64,000 bases of DNA from Berberis thunbergii (taxonomy: Eukaryota; Streptophyta; Magnoliopsida; Ranunculales; Berberidaceae), in assembly GCA_003290165.1 (NCBI GenBank), contig QNQO01009140.1:44612-108611 (forward strand), in the 5' to 3' direction. This document shows positions 11,700 through 22,800 of the stretch, piece by piece (position 1 is the first letter of the stretch; each line of letters opens with the position of its first letter). The notes under the pieces were generated by a model, which was given only the letters and a program-made list of their open reading frames with translations, made no database searches and was not told the origin of the DNA. The translations under genes were made by a program, and so were the position numbers.

Positions 11700-12900
11700 T
11701 TTTTGTATATAGACTTGCTTGCATATCGGTGCACCGTTCCATGTGAGTTCGGTTGTACGTGTAGAATGCTTGTCAGTGATCGAACTTCGGGTGAGATGAC
11801 ATGACACTCGAGGTGACACCCCACTTGGGTCATGTACGCTCCGAGTGGCTTCGATGGCAAGGGAGGCACACTTGGGTGAGGTGTGTTCGGCACAGGAGGA
11901 GAGTTTGATTGTGGAAAAAGAAGCCAAGGATTAGAAATCAAAATCAAATAATTAAATAAAACCATTTAATTGAGCATGTCAATAAATTGTGTAGAGATTG
12001 TTTTAGCTCGTACTAGGTTAGCCTTGAGGGAAGAAACTAACAGCTCATTCAAACCTTGAATGAGAACTACCTGTCTTCCTCAAGGTGAAATTTGCAGTTT
12101 GTACTTTTATATTTAATTATTTGATTTGTAAGTTTGCTCACACCAGTATGATTATATTAACCCAGATTTTGTATTTTCTTTTTACAAATTTGGGTACGTT
12201 CTTAATGAGCATAGTCCCAGAGAACTATCAGGGTTAATTGGTGCGTAAGGAAGGATAATAGCTACGTGGCGATAGCTGAGGAGTCGACGCGTTTATTTTT
12301 TTTATTTTATTTTTTAGTTCTTTATTATTATTACCTAGGTAATCAGATGTAGGATTTGGAAATAAATGCTAAGTTTTGTCAGATACTTATTTGGGGAATT
12401 GATTATTGTAATTTTCATTTATTCTTTGTGGACCTCATCTTTAGAGGAAGAATATTGAGGAAACTTATTAGTTGTTTTCCACCTTATGACTGTACCATTT
12501 AATGTGTTCATGTCATGCCTTGGTTTTTGGACAATCTATTTATTTAGGTTGATCAAAAATCGGGGCGTGACAAGTTTAGAGGTGAGTACAGGGCCTATCA
12601 CAGGAAAAACAGGGAATGTCACCAGTATAGAGGCCGCCAATGAGGCAGAGCATAACATAAATGATGACCAGAGTGATGCCATAACGCAGAGTACACAACC
12701 ATTGCTTCTTAACAACCCAATGCTCGAGCGTAGTGATAATGTGGAGGCAAGTGAATACACATCGACTCAGGACAAAGAGAACACTACAACAGATGTGCAG
12801 AGTAGTAACGAGAAACATGAGCAAGATCCTTCTAGTGAAGAGATAGTAAGAGATTTGTTTTCAAAAATCTTGCACTAAAGATTTTAGTCTCTGCTCTCGA
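11700..12900 (+). other. Unassigned region, possible degenerate LTR end and hypothetical ORF
   Basis: Near 12,562 the sequence ggggcgtgaca resembles the terminal bases of Tekay-type LTRs, but the primer site expected next to it is not recognisable. An open frame of about 130 codons from 12,486 to 12,878 continues across it. Its second half is acidic and rich in S, T, N, E and Q, without a motif I know. I see neither a confirmed partner LTR nor a conserved domain. Confidence 0.2.
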
Positions 12901-13720
12901 AGATCCTCTAGGGCTAAGAAAGCAAACAAAACGTACAAAGGTTGAATCCTTTCCTCCTTAACAAAGGAGAAAGGAATAAAAAACAAGAAGTTTCTTCTTT
13001 GGTCGATACTAATTGAAGATTTTTATAGGCCTAGTAACCATGTTCACTCTCACTAGAATTCACTTTCTTGTGAGAGTTTGTTTCTTTTTTGTTTTTGTTT
13101 TATTTAAATAAAGGTTTTGGAGTCTTTAAAACCCAGCTCGTTTTCCAAAACAAAAAAAACTACGATTATCGATAACTACAAATGTTTGATGAGATCACTA
13201 GAAAAATCCAGATCTTGAAAATACCAGATACAAGAATAGAAAAGCAAATGAATTTGCTAATGGGCCAGCTAATGAACTTTTTATATTTTATTTTTAATGT
13301 TCAACCCTCGGGCCTTGTTAATAAGTGAAATTTGATGCAAGAGGGGATGTACCATAAGAAATGTTAAAACTACTTTTTCACTATTCATAAAAAAGAAAAA
13401 AGAAAGACCATAAGTTTCTCTAAATAATTATCCACATTCAACAATAATTCTCAACGCTCTTTTCTGAATTTTAACTTTTGTTGCCCCTTACTTTGCAACC
13501 CATCCAACTCCTTCAATCTCGATATCCATTACTCTTCTCTTTCATTTTTATATTTTAAACCTTTCAAGGGTTGGAGAGAGAAAAAAAGAAACCATAAGTC
13601 ACCGAAAAGTACTTACAATCTTCTAACAAATTTGCCAAATTGATAAGCCTTTTGAATAACCCAATTCAGAATTCACAACTTCAAAACACTTAAAGACAGA
13701 CCATGAATTACAATCTTCTT
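12900..13720. other. No recognisable gene
   Basis: AT-rich non-coding sequence. No conserved protein block, element terminus or RNA gene was recognised. Confidence 0.4.
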
Positions 13721-13729
13721 CAATCACCA

Positions 13730-14770
13730 CTACCACCATGCCACCACTCCTTCCATCTTTTTCTTCTTTTTTTCTCCTTTTTTTTTTCTCCCTGGCAGTG
13801 GCGATAGGGAGGTGGTGGAGAGGAGGACGAGAGGTGGTGATGTCCCACCTCCTCCTATCTTCTTTTTGTTCTTCTCCTCCACTTTTTTCCCTCCTTGGCG
13901 GTGGTGAGGTGGGGTGTCCCACCTCTTCCCATTTTTTTTTTCTTCTTTTTCTATCTTCCCTGACTATGGCGAGATAGTGGTGTTGAAGGGGGGGAAGAGA
14001 GGTGGCGGTGTCCCACCTCCTCACATTTTTTTTCTCCCTAACGGTGGCGAGGTGGTGATGGCAGTGGTGGTTGTGAAGGGGAGGAGGGGTGGTGGTGGCT
14101 TCCTCTTTTTTTTCCTCCTTCGCCTTCGCAGCGGTTCAAGGCAAAAAAAAAATTGTCCCTCGTGGCGGTTCCTACAAATAAGGAACCCACACCCGCAGAA
14201 ATTTAGGCGAATTTGGGTTCCTTATTCGCAGGAACCGCCGTGAGGGACAAATTCTTTTGCCCTCGCAGCGGTTTCGACGAGTGGGGGTTTTCCATTCTTA
14301 GGAACAGTTGCGAGGGCGAAGGAGGAAAAAAAATGAGGCCACCACCACCTCGCCACCACCGCCATGCAACATGGAGAAAAAAAGAGGCCACCGCTAGCCC
14401 CTTCCTTGTCTTCCTCCTCCCCTTCACCGCTACCTAGCCACCACCACCACGCCACAGAGAGAAGGAAAAAAAACAAAAAAAGGAGGGGAGGCAGAGGCCA
14501 CCGCCACCCCTTCATTCTCCTCCCCTTCACCGCCACCACCACCATGCCATAGGGAATAGGGAAAAAAAAGAGCCACCGCCACCCCCCCCCCCCCCCCTCG
14601 TCCCCCTCTTCCCCTTCACCATGACCTAGCCACCACCACGCCAAGAAGGGGGAAAAATATATGAAGAAGAAGATGGAAGGAGGTGGGATGAGAGGAGGAT
14701 GATGAGGATGTGCGGAGGAGAGGTGGCGGCGGTGGGGTTATGGAGAAGAGAAGGAGAGAGGAGAAGAGGG
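13730..14770. repeat. Low-complexity inverted repeat of GGTGG/CCACC blocks
   Basis: The left half is dominated by ggtggtgg and the right half by ccaccacc, giving an imperfect inverted repeat about 1 kb long. At its centre two better-conserved arms, about 14,120-14,185 and 14,213-14,275, share cgcagcggtt, tgtccctcgtgg-type and ggaaccc words in opposite orientation. A run of 16 C lies at 14,582-14,597. A short ttagggttagggtt sequence sits at about 14,770. Long open frames on both strands here are compositional. It may be a foldback element; no target duplication was found. Confidence 0.5.
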
Positions 14771-15239
14771 GTTAGGGTTAGGGTTTTTTTGTTTATATAG
14801 TGGTGGTATTCTTTAGTAGAAAAAAAAACCCCATAAAAAGGGGGTGATGGTGTCTATCAGGAGAAATGATTGTGTTATTTAGCAACCGCCTTAACTAAAT
14901 CAACACAAAATAATGGGTTAGGGTGTGGGGTATCGGAGAATATTAGCTGTGACCAACTTAGATTTGATGATTTCACCATTTCAACCTGGGATCAAATGAA
15001 ATTTCCACAAACTGTTGCAGAGATGAGATGAACTTTCCTTCATGTTTGGTTTCAACAATTTGAAGAACCTTTTAGTTGGCCGGATCAAAGTAGAAAACAG
15101 TAAATTGGGAACACACGAGATGGGTCGTCATCAAGTGTATGCCAGGTTGTATAGTAGATGAGTGTTGACTCCCGCAAAGTTAAAAAAGACTTGTACTTTC
15201 TTGATTAAAAAGGATCCAACGGTCCAAAACATATGCTAA

Positions 15240-15406
15240 GTTTTGGATATGGTTTAGTTCGGTTAAAAATATTAGAAACCTGAATACCGAACAGAATTGA
15301 TCAGTTTCATTTTTTTCCAACCGAATCGCAATGATATAAAAACCGAAAAAAGGTTTTGATCGGTTTGGTCAGTTTTCACGGTCGACTTAGTTTTTGCACA
15401 CCCCTA
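15240..15406. mobile_element. Truncated hAT-type MITE
   Basis: The interior is rich in ggtttag/accga words like the 6,626 and 41,185 elements. The right end, tttttgcacacccctа-type (ttgcacaccccta), closely matches the terminal tttgcccacccctа of the 41,185 element. No matching left end is present, so this copy is truncated or eroded. Confidence 0.5.
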
Positions 15407-17337
15407 GTTTGACAAATCATTTTCACAAAAAATCCAAATCCTGGACTTTGAACAGTCCACAGTACTGTTTGTAAGAATCATAACTGCGTGGTTGTGTCAT
15501 CCCTTAGTCCTGCTTTTCATAATTAAAAATATTTCTTATTATTAATATTGCTTTCCCCATGAGGTACGCACTTAACAGCTTCCCAGCTACTTGCAGACAT
15601 GACCATGTTAGCACTTGCCAACTAACCTTCTTCTACGGGAAGAAATACCTTCAACTTAAAATATAGATGTCAATGAACTGATCCTCCTTGTAATGCTAGG
15701 ATCGGTCAATTTTTCTTCTGAGCTTATCATGAGTAGGTTAGTTTAGCTTTCTTGTTTGATTTTCGCTTGGTATAGGGTTCTGTTGTTCTTCGTTTAGATT
15801 TGCTATGAAATAAAGCCCAACAAAAAAAAAACATGGGAAAAGAAAAAGGATAGTAATGACTCTGCACTGATGGGGAACAGAAAGTGAGAGAGCAACCAGA
15901 CAACTCACCAGAGCATAAATACACCAGACTCTAACCTCTGCAAGAAAACAGTGTGTAACTGATGAAGTGGAAGTGAGGGAGTGGAGTTAGGTGTTAGGAC
16001 AGCAAACAAAGCCTTAAACTCAAACGCACGAGTGCTCTAAGGACAATCATGGTGGGTGCACAGGTTTACCCAATAGCAAATGACAAATCTCTTAGAAATC
16101 AGTCACCAAACCTTATCTTGATAATCCCCAATAGAAAAATGGAACTAAACAGCACATTTTAGCATTTCTTTTCATTACCAACTACCCAACCGAACCAACA
16201 ATGCTGCCAATGGTTTCACTTTCAAACCCTTTTATCCACCATGTCTAGATTATTACTGGAGCCCTCTATCTATGATCACAGGCACCACTTTCCTTTCAAA
16301 ATGCAACACAAACAAAGTATTGTGTATCCAAGCCGAGCATCAACGTCAGTTGTTCAAATCAAATAAGAACAAAAGTATTGTAAGAAAATATCCCCGTCTC
16401 CGATATCCTTTTTTTTTTCTTTTCTTTTTCAATTAGTGTTATTAAATTGATCTGTACCTTTTCCCAAGGAGGTGCATTGGTTACCTGTATAATGATTTCA
16501 TCTGAAAAGTATTTCAAGTTGAACCTTCAAACTGAAACCATGAAGTACAACTTATAGAGAAAAAGTATTTAAAGTATGAACCTTCATTTAAGGCATGAAT
16601 TCCTGAAAATAGTTTTATGCTAATGGCAATCTACAAGTTCGCTCTGGTGCAAGCTTTCTATATCTTTCAAGTTCATTGATTCTATCAATATTCTTCTCTA
16701 ACAAGTTATACAGTCCACTAAAGAAGACCTAAAATTCACCATTTAAATCCATTGCTATTTGCCTCGTGATTATGATTTATCCTAAGAATCCAGACCTCTT
16801 CAGTTTCTTTGTCTCCAAGAGTGGTCTTAAGATGAATATTCGACTTCAGTTTCTTTCTGGATAAGACCTCTTCAGTTTCCTCGTTCCATTTAAACCCAGA
16901 GTTTTGAACCACATCTTCCTTTTAAAGAAAACCTTAGAAGGGCTTCCATATGGCGATTTTTGTTAAACCTTCATGAGTTTGGAATTCTTGTGCCTTTGGA
17001 TGAAGGTTCGATCTTCAAATAACTTTGCTATGAAAGCTTTATTTCAAGGGTGTGACAAGATGAGACTAGTCCGGCCTGAATTTCAATACATGTAACAAAA
17101 GTACTTCTCTTGGAAACACTTCAAATCAATTAAATAGCAATTGAAACAAGAAAGAATGTCACCTATTTAAGGTATATTTCTTAGGATGTCAGTGGTCCTC
17201 TTATTAACTTTGAACAACTACCTCAGCAAATTGGGTAAATATTCTAAAATTCTAATGGCATTACCTTATCATAGATTCATATTATTATAATTTACAACCC
17301 TATTGGTGTCCTAATACTAATGATTCTCACTCAGAAA
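15407..17337. other. Intergenic stretch without a recognisable gene
   Basis: Nearly two kilobases of AT-rich DNA. I see no conserved coding block, no splice-consistent exon and no element ends. The frames open here are short and compositionally random. Confidence 0.45.
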
Positions 17338-17515
17338 CAGTACCAAGTATTTTTTTCCTTATTATTATTATTATTATTATTTATTTTTTTTAATTTTTAT
17401 ATACCCTTAAACCATCCCCACCCCATGCCGCTGGTAGTTATCGAACTCAAGACGCGGTTAAACCACCAACGCCTTAGCCAACCAACCTGGCCACCTTTGG
17501 CCAGTACCATGTATT
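17338..17515 (-). mobile_element. tRNA-derived SINE with target duplication
   Basis: The SINE body occupies 17,352-17,501. On the minus strand, A-box-like tggctaaggcgttgg (about 17,486-17,472) is followed by B-box-like gagttcgataac (about 17,448-17,437). A short body follows, then an A-rich tail ending in (AAT)n at 17,361-17,380. The flanks cagtaccaagtatt (17,338-17,351) and cagtaccatgtatt (17,502-17,515) match at 13 of 14 bases and form the target-site duplication. The length of about 150 bp, the internal pol III promoter and the tail agree with plant SINEs mobilised by LINE reverse transcriptase. Confidence 0.78.
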
Positions 17516-19228
17516 CACATTGAAGATCCTTCGTTATCATGATCAGATCAGTCATTCTCTACTGCAGGGAAGGGGAACTGGGGGCATCGTAACTCAGTCT
17601 CTAAGATAGGTCCAAACAGAGCTTCAACATTTAGCGCAGATGGAGCAAGGAGAAAAGTGTTGAGGACTATCGAGATATCATTCCTCTATTGAGTACTAAA
17701 TTGCCAATCTATTGGGTTGATGGTAGTGGTGTTCCAAAGGCTGGAACTAGGCAACGAGATGGCAAAATATAGTAAGAGAAGATCCCTTTTCTTTATCAGA
17801 AAAACAGAGAGTGAATTAATTGTGTGAAAAGGAAAAGGGAAGTATCCAAAGGAAGATCCCATATTCAACAGCTGTATACAAGTATTTCAGTCATGGGTCA
17901 ATGATCATTCAACATTGCCATATTAGAAAATTGAGGGTGTTTTGCTTTCTCCTATGTCAATGACCGTTTAAGCTAAAACAGAACAACATCAATGACAATG
18001 CAAAGGAGGCACATAAACCTCCTATTAGAAACCACCTCATAAAAATTTTAAAAAATTAAAATGGAGTGACTGAAAAATCAAAACCAAACTATAATCATGA
18101 TAGTGACACTAATAAAACCAATAAAGGTTTTCAAGACATGAGCATAGATAGTCTATCCATCCGTCCGCTCAAAAAAGAACAAGAGTGACTGATTGAAATG
18201 AATCTTGTGATGCAATCAAGACATAGCCCATTTGCAGATAAGAACATGTTCTCTAGAGTTAAGCACAACATCTCAAGAATGTGCAGTTGAGCTCCGCCAA
18301 TGAGAACTATTAACAGCTTAATATATGTTCAAAATGTTGACAATGATAAGGAGATAGAAAGACTTGAGGAAGAAAAATCATTATTTACAAAAAATACGTT
18401 GCAAAATGAGTAGTCTTTGGTGTGCCCTGGAAATGACAAAAGAGACAGTCTACGATAGATTTATAGCTACACAATTAAAACGGATAACGGATCTGTAACG
18501 ATCCAGGAATAGCGATCAGGAGTGTTACATGATATAACAAGATTTAACAGGCTTTTTTTTAAAGATATTTTGTATAGCCCCACTAAATGTTATAAAGCAA
18601 GGAAGACAACAATAAATCAATAAACCCCACCAAGGCAACAATAAACCAATAAATCCCACCCATGTATCCTCTCTTATATTCTTCTTTCTACTTCTAAGTC
18701 TGCGTCTAAGATCGCAACAATACCACGCCACCACTAGTGATCGATCGATCCGTTCCCAACCCCAATTCCCAATCAGTCTCTTCTCTCTTCTTTCATCTTC
18801 TTTTTTCTTCTTCTCAGCAGGCTAGCCGATCAATCGATCACAACAGCACCACCAGTCAGTTTCTTCGCAACACAACCACCAATCTGTGAATGAAATCCCA
18901 AGTCAGTCTCCTCTTTCTCTTCTTCTTTTTCTCTTATTTCTTCCTCTAGTTAGTCTGCGATCGATTGAGTCAATCGATCTTCTCTTCTTTATTTTTCTTA
19001 TTTTCTTCTCTTATTTCTTTTTCTTTTCTTTTTTCTTCTTCTGGCTTTGCGTCTGCGATCGATCGAGTTTAGGTTTAGGGTTTTTTTTTCAATATATAGG
19101 TCCATGACATTATAACATCGTTACACAAACGACCGTTTTTGGCATTTTATCCACACCGTTAAATGCAAATGTTAAACTGTTGAAACGTAATGACTCCGAC
19201 CCGTTACACATTATAACGACATTTTAAC
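17516..19228. other. No recognisable gene; GATCGATC-rich patch
   Basis: Non-coding. Between about 18,738 and 19,070 the word gatcgatc recurs several times amid pyrimidine-rich tracts (tcttcttttt). Motifs tgtaacgatcc (18,495) and gacccgttaca (about 19,198) could be degenerate element ends, but no flanking duplication confirms this. Confidence 0.35.
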
Positions 19229-19464
19229 TGCATAGATTTACAACGAAAACAATAACCAAATAACTAGACACTTGAATAGACAAAGTTTCTTCACTCTGAT
19301 AATAATTCTTTTATAGTTAAAATAACTAGTACAAATTTGATTTCTAACCTATTCAAGCAAAACACAACAAATTCCTAAACTTGTTGAACTTCTACTTGGG
19401 CTTACATTGGACCGATTCAATTATTAAATAAGTAAAATAAATAAATAATACTAATATATCATCA
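19229..19464 (-). repeat. 3' LTR of the gag-only element
   Basis: This 236-bp repeat begins tgcatagattt and ends aatatatcatca on the plus strand. It aligns with 21,448-21,657 through several shared blocks, with many substitutions and short indels. Confidence 0.6.
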
Positions 19465-19619
19465 CTCCCTCTACTTCGAAAAGCTCATCCTCGAGCTTAG
19501 CTATTGTCAGCCAAAGCCATCAGTGACCAAGGAAATGTGTTCATGTATTTCATGATTTGTGGTGTCATCCTATGGAGGGAAAGCGTAAAAAACCCACAGT
19601 TCTCCATCATCTCCATCTG

Positions 19620-21425
19620 CAATAAGGGTAATTATCTTATACTTCAGGCAATCTCGACAAAGATGACCAACTTGTCCACATCTGAAACATTTGAAATTAG
19701 AATGTGAGTAATAGTACATGCAACTGGTTTAGCAGGTGTGATAGGGACCAAAGTTGCCTGAGATGTAACTTTATTAAAATGATATTGTGAACGTGTTTTG
19801 ACATTCTTAGCATGATACTTGGCTTCTGCCATGGTGGCAATCAAAATTATATTGAAAGCCTCCTGTATGGGAGAAAAAAGTCCATGCAAATACCTGTCAA
19901 CCTACTGCACAAAATATGAAATTCCTAGGTGTATTAAAAACAATAAATTTGTCCTATGTCAGTTTATGCAATCTGACAAACAAATATCGTTGATAATCTT
20001 TGGGGATGAAAACACTACGTTGTAATAATATTTTCATCTTAGGCCAAGTCTTAATGGTGCCTTCCTCAACAACTGCCTCATTGTGGTCAAATCTCTCCAC
20101 CAATTATGCAATACCCTGTAACTTTGTTGCAACTAAACGCACATCTTTAATACATGTTAGACTATTAGAGACATATATACCAAAACTTTGTCCATTTGGT
20201 CAACCCAATAAACAAAAACATCAGTATCACCATACCAGAATAAATTGGACCATCTAATTTAATATCACCATGTTGTATACGTTCCATGCAACGAACAAAA
20301 CGATTGAAAGTCATAGGTTCAAAATTACTCTCACCTCAATATGCATCATGATGGACTCATCCCCTTTGATTGGGAGTGCGAAAATTACCTTGTTGTGGTG
20401 GTATAAAAAGTCCAAATCAAAGTCATAAGCTCCGTCCCGAGGTGGCACATAGCATGCCCAGGGTTTGTGAATATCATGTCCATCAGAATCTAAAGAATCC
20501 AGGTCATGAGGTGGGACATAGGTATTCAGGCGGTGACGTATAGCTTCAGAATCACTTAAGCTTGAATCAACCATATGTGGTGGTACAGACGGATTATGGG
20601 ATGCAAATAACTCCCTCTTCCCAAATTCATTCTTGCACGATCGTTCTAGCTTGTTTTTGAAAGGACGAAGATGACAGTGGTTGGCGATGGCATTCAGGAG
20701 GACGGTGTGGAATCAATCCATCCAGACATTGAAGCGGAGATGCTCATCATTCCAATGTCGATTTTGATTGAACTGCACCATCACAGGCCAACCTAATGGA
20801 TTTGGAAGTTGTTGGTAAACGATAGCAACCATGCTCCGACGATGATCCAAATCAGATACATCATGTCCCCCGATTCCTCCTCTATCTTTTCTTCTTCTAA
20901 TGGTTGGGGTAGGGTTTGGGTTGTCACCATTTTTTTGAATTATCTATTTGGTTGCAATCGGTTGGAGATTTTTGCAAACTGCAACTAACGATTTGCATAA
21001 TTCGTTTCCCTAGCAACTCTAGACTTAGGTACTTCGAACAATCCTTTCGTATAGAACATTGTTGTGAACTAATGAGTTTGGATATTGTTCCTCCAAATTA
21101 GTAACACGCGGTTTCATGGCCTCACGACGCGACAATTTACGGATACTCTAAAAAGTAAGATTCTTGTTCTTCACCTTCGTAGTCATCAAACGAATGCGTG
21201 TTTTCCCAATCAATGCAATAGGGTTCACCTTCTCTTCTTCAGAGACTCTGAAAAAGATCTCATCTCATTGTCTAGCCCCACAACATGAATTTTCATGGAT
21301 GGCTTCAAGCTCTTGACGAACCAAGACAACAGTCAACTGCTTCGAGATGTCCACAAGGGTTTTCTCCATGTGCTCCATCATTATGTTGATGACTCTAGTT
21401 CCCTTAGGCGACATCTTTGTCCAGA
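19620..21425 (-). pseudogene. Gypsy gag pseudogene with CCHC zinc knuckle
   Basis: On the minus strand the region opens near 21,370 with a coiled N-terminus (LVDISKQLTVVLVRQELEAI). It then gives capsid-like pieces in changing frames: YWVDQMDKV near 20,190, WWRDLTT near 20,095, and TWPKMK with LLQR near 20,045. It closes with a clean nucleocapsid zinc knuckle, CFRCGQVGHLCRDC, at about 19,690-19,645. These are the capsid and RNA-packaging parts of Ty3/gypsy Gag. Multiple stops and frameshifts make it non-functional. Confidence 0.7.
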
Positions 21426-21447
21426 GATATTACCGTTCTATACCAAA

Positions 21448-21657
21448 TGATAGGTTTAACAATAGTAGCAATAAACAAATAACCAGAAACTTAAATAGAA
21501 CATTTCTTCACTCTAATAATAGTTATTTAAATTTCAAAACTGACTACAAACTTGATTTCTAACCTATATAAGCAAAACCCTAAACATGTTGGATTCTTGC
21601 TTGGGCTTATTATTAAAGAATTAAAATAAATAAATAAATAATATTAATATACCTTCA
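21448..21657 (-). repeat. 5' LTR of the gag-only element
   Basis: This 210-bp repeat starts tgataggttta and ends ataccttca on the plus strand. On the minus strand it ends CCTATCA immediately before ttggtatagaacgg, a degenerate initiator-Met-type primer site. Confidence 0.55.
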
Positions 21658-22329
21658 CAATCAAACAAGCAAAAACATTGAAGTAGATAATAGAAGAGAT
21701 GAGATAAAAACATGTGGTGTTGCTCAAACATAAGAGAATACAAGATGTACTTTTATATTTGACAGATGGCAAATAGGAAAGTATGTTACAACTTTCCCGT
21801 GATAAAGCCTTAGATGCTTTCTGATGTTTGTAAACTTAGTGTTTATTTTCTGGTTCAATGAGTCCTTCTGAAACACACACAAAACAACCTTCTTATAGGG
21901 TAGTTTTGAACATAAAAAATCTCCTTTACAGTTGGTGTAGGGCTTAAGGGGTGTAGGAAGGTGCATTTTGAAGATTACGTAGTTAATTCGAGTAACACAC
22001 TGACGATAATCTTCGGACAAGTCGACTGGGAGCATTGAAAAGAATATATATTTCTAAGGCAAGCAGGATAACTCTATTAAAAGGTGCCCTCTAAAGTATA
22101 GTAGCATCCCTAATTTCTCAACAAATGATAATGTTTCTAAATTATAACAATATATACATTTTATTTTAAATGGGTATCCGTATTTCTCTTCTCTCTTACC
22201 CATTATTCCAACTTCCATGGCCAATGAGATGCAAAGAATAATGAAAGAACTTTTTAGGGGAATAATGAAGTTGGCCCACACTATTTTGCAGATATTTATA
22301 ACATCGTCCTAAAAAGGGTGGGTACCGTT
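21658..22329. other. No recognisable gene
   Basis: AT-rich spacer between the gag-only element and the LINE tail. No coding or structural signal was recognised. Confidence 0.4.
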
Positions 22330-22800
22330 TCTTCCTTTGTGATTCAGATTAATCAAGTCGTGAGATCTGGCGCCTCGCATCAAAGATTGGGAAGTTATCA
22401 GAGTGGTTTTGGGTTTGCTCTCTCTTAAAGATTCTGCAAGTAATGGGGATTACTGATGATCCAGATTTGGATAAATGGTGGTGGAAAAATAAAAGTAACA
22501 CTTCCATAGTTATGGGTTGTTCTGATTTCCCTACTGCTGCAGAGCATCAAGCCCATCCAAATCCAGATTCCCTACCCACCCACCCAAAATCAATTTTATG
22601 GTTGGGACTATTGCTCATAGGAACCATTGATAGTCTTCTAAGAGATATCATCAAGCGATGCCTATGTGTGAAACCTAATCGGAATCAGCCAACCATATCT
22701 TTTTCCATTGCGCATTTGCTGCTGAAATGTGGGCCAATCTTGTGTTCAGAATGTAGAGGTAACCTTTCTACCAGGGTTATTTATGAGGCGATTTAGTGTA
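22330..22800 (+). pseudogene. LINE 3' fragment (zf-RVT region)
   Basis: The plus strand carries the C-terminal part of a plant LINE polyprotein in broken frames. LLRDIIKRCLCV near 22,636 corresponds to the zf-RVT region that follows the reverse transcriptase. HIFFHCAFAAEMWANLVF at about 22,694-22,747 is the characteristic cysteine/histidine block. Everything upstream (endonuclease, reverse transcriptase) is missing, consistent with 5'-truncated LINE insertion followed by decay. Confidence 0.65.

Larger units (their letters stand above)
19229..21657 (-). mobile_element. Gag-only gypsy element with two LTRs (TR-GAG-like)
   Basis: Two diverged direct repeats, 19,229-19,464 and 21,448-21,657, share blocks such as aataaccaaataac/aataaacaaataacc, tttcttcactct and ttgatttctaacctat. 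They end in tttattaatat-type AT sequence and act as LTRs of a minus-strand element. A primer-site-like ttggtatagaacgg follows the higher-coordinate LTR and a gtagagggagtgatg purine stretch precedes the other. Only gag lies between them, with no protease, polymerase or integrase. This is the layout of non-autonomous terminal-repeat gag elements (TR-GAG). LTR divergence indicates an old insertion. Confidence 0.65.

Noticed and set aside
13623..14644. Several ORFs on both strands with runs of G, W, R or P, H
   Set aside because: Product of GGTGG/CCACC simple sequence; open in several frames at once.
14770..14790. ttaggg repeats as a telomere
   Set aside because: Only about two to three units; interstitial sequence without a chromosome end.
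18495..19210. Transposon bounded by tgtaacgatcc and gacccgttaca
   Set aside because: Ends are only weakly complementary and no target duplication was found.
20311..20574. 87-codon minus-strand ORF as a separate gene
   Set aside because: It lies inside the decayed gypsy gag region and shows no independent domain.
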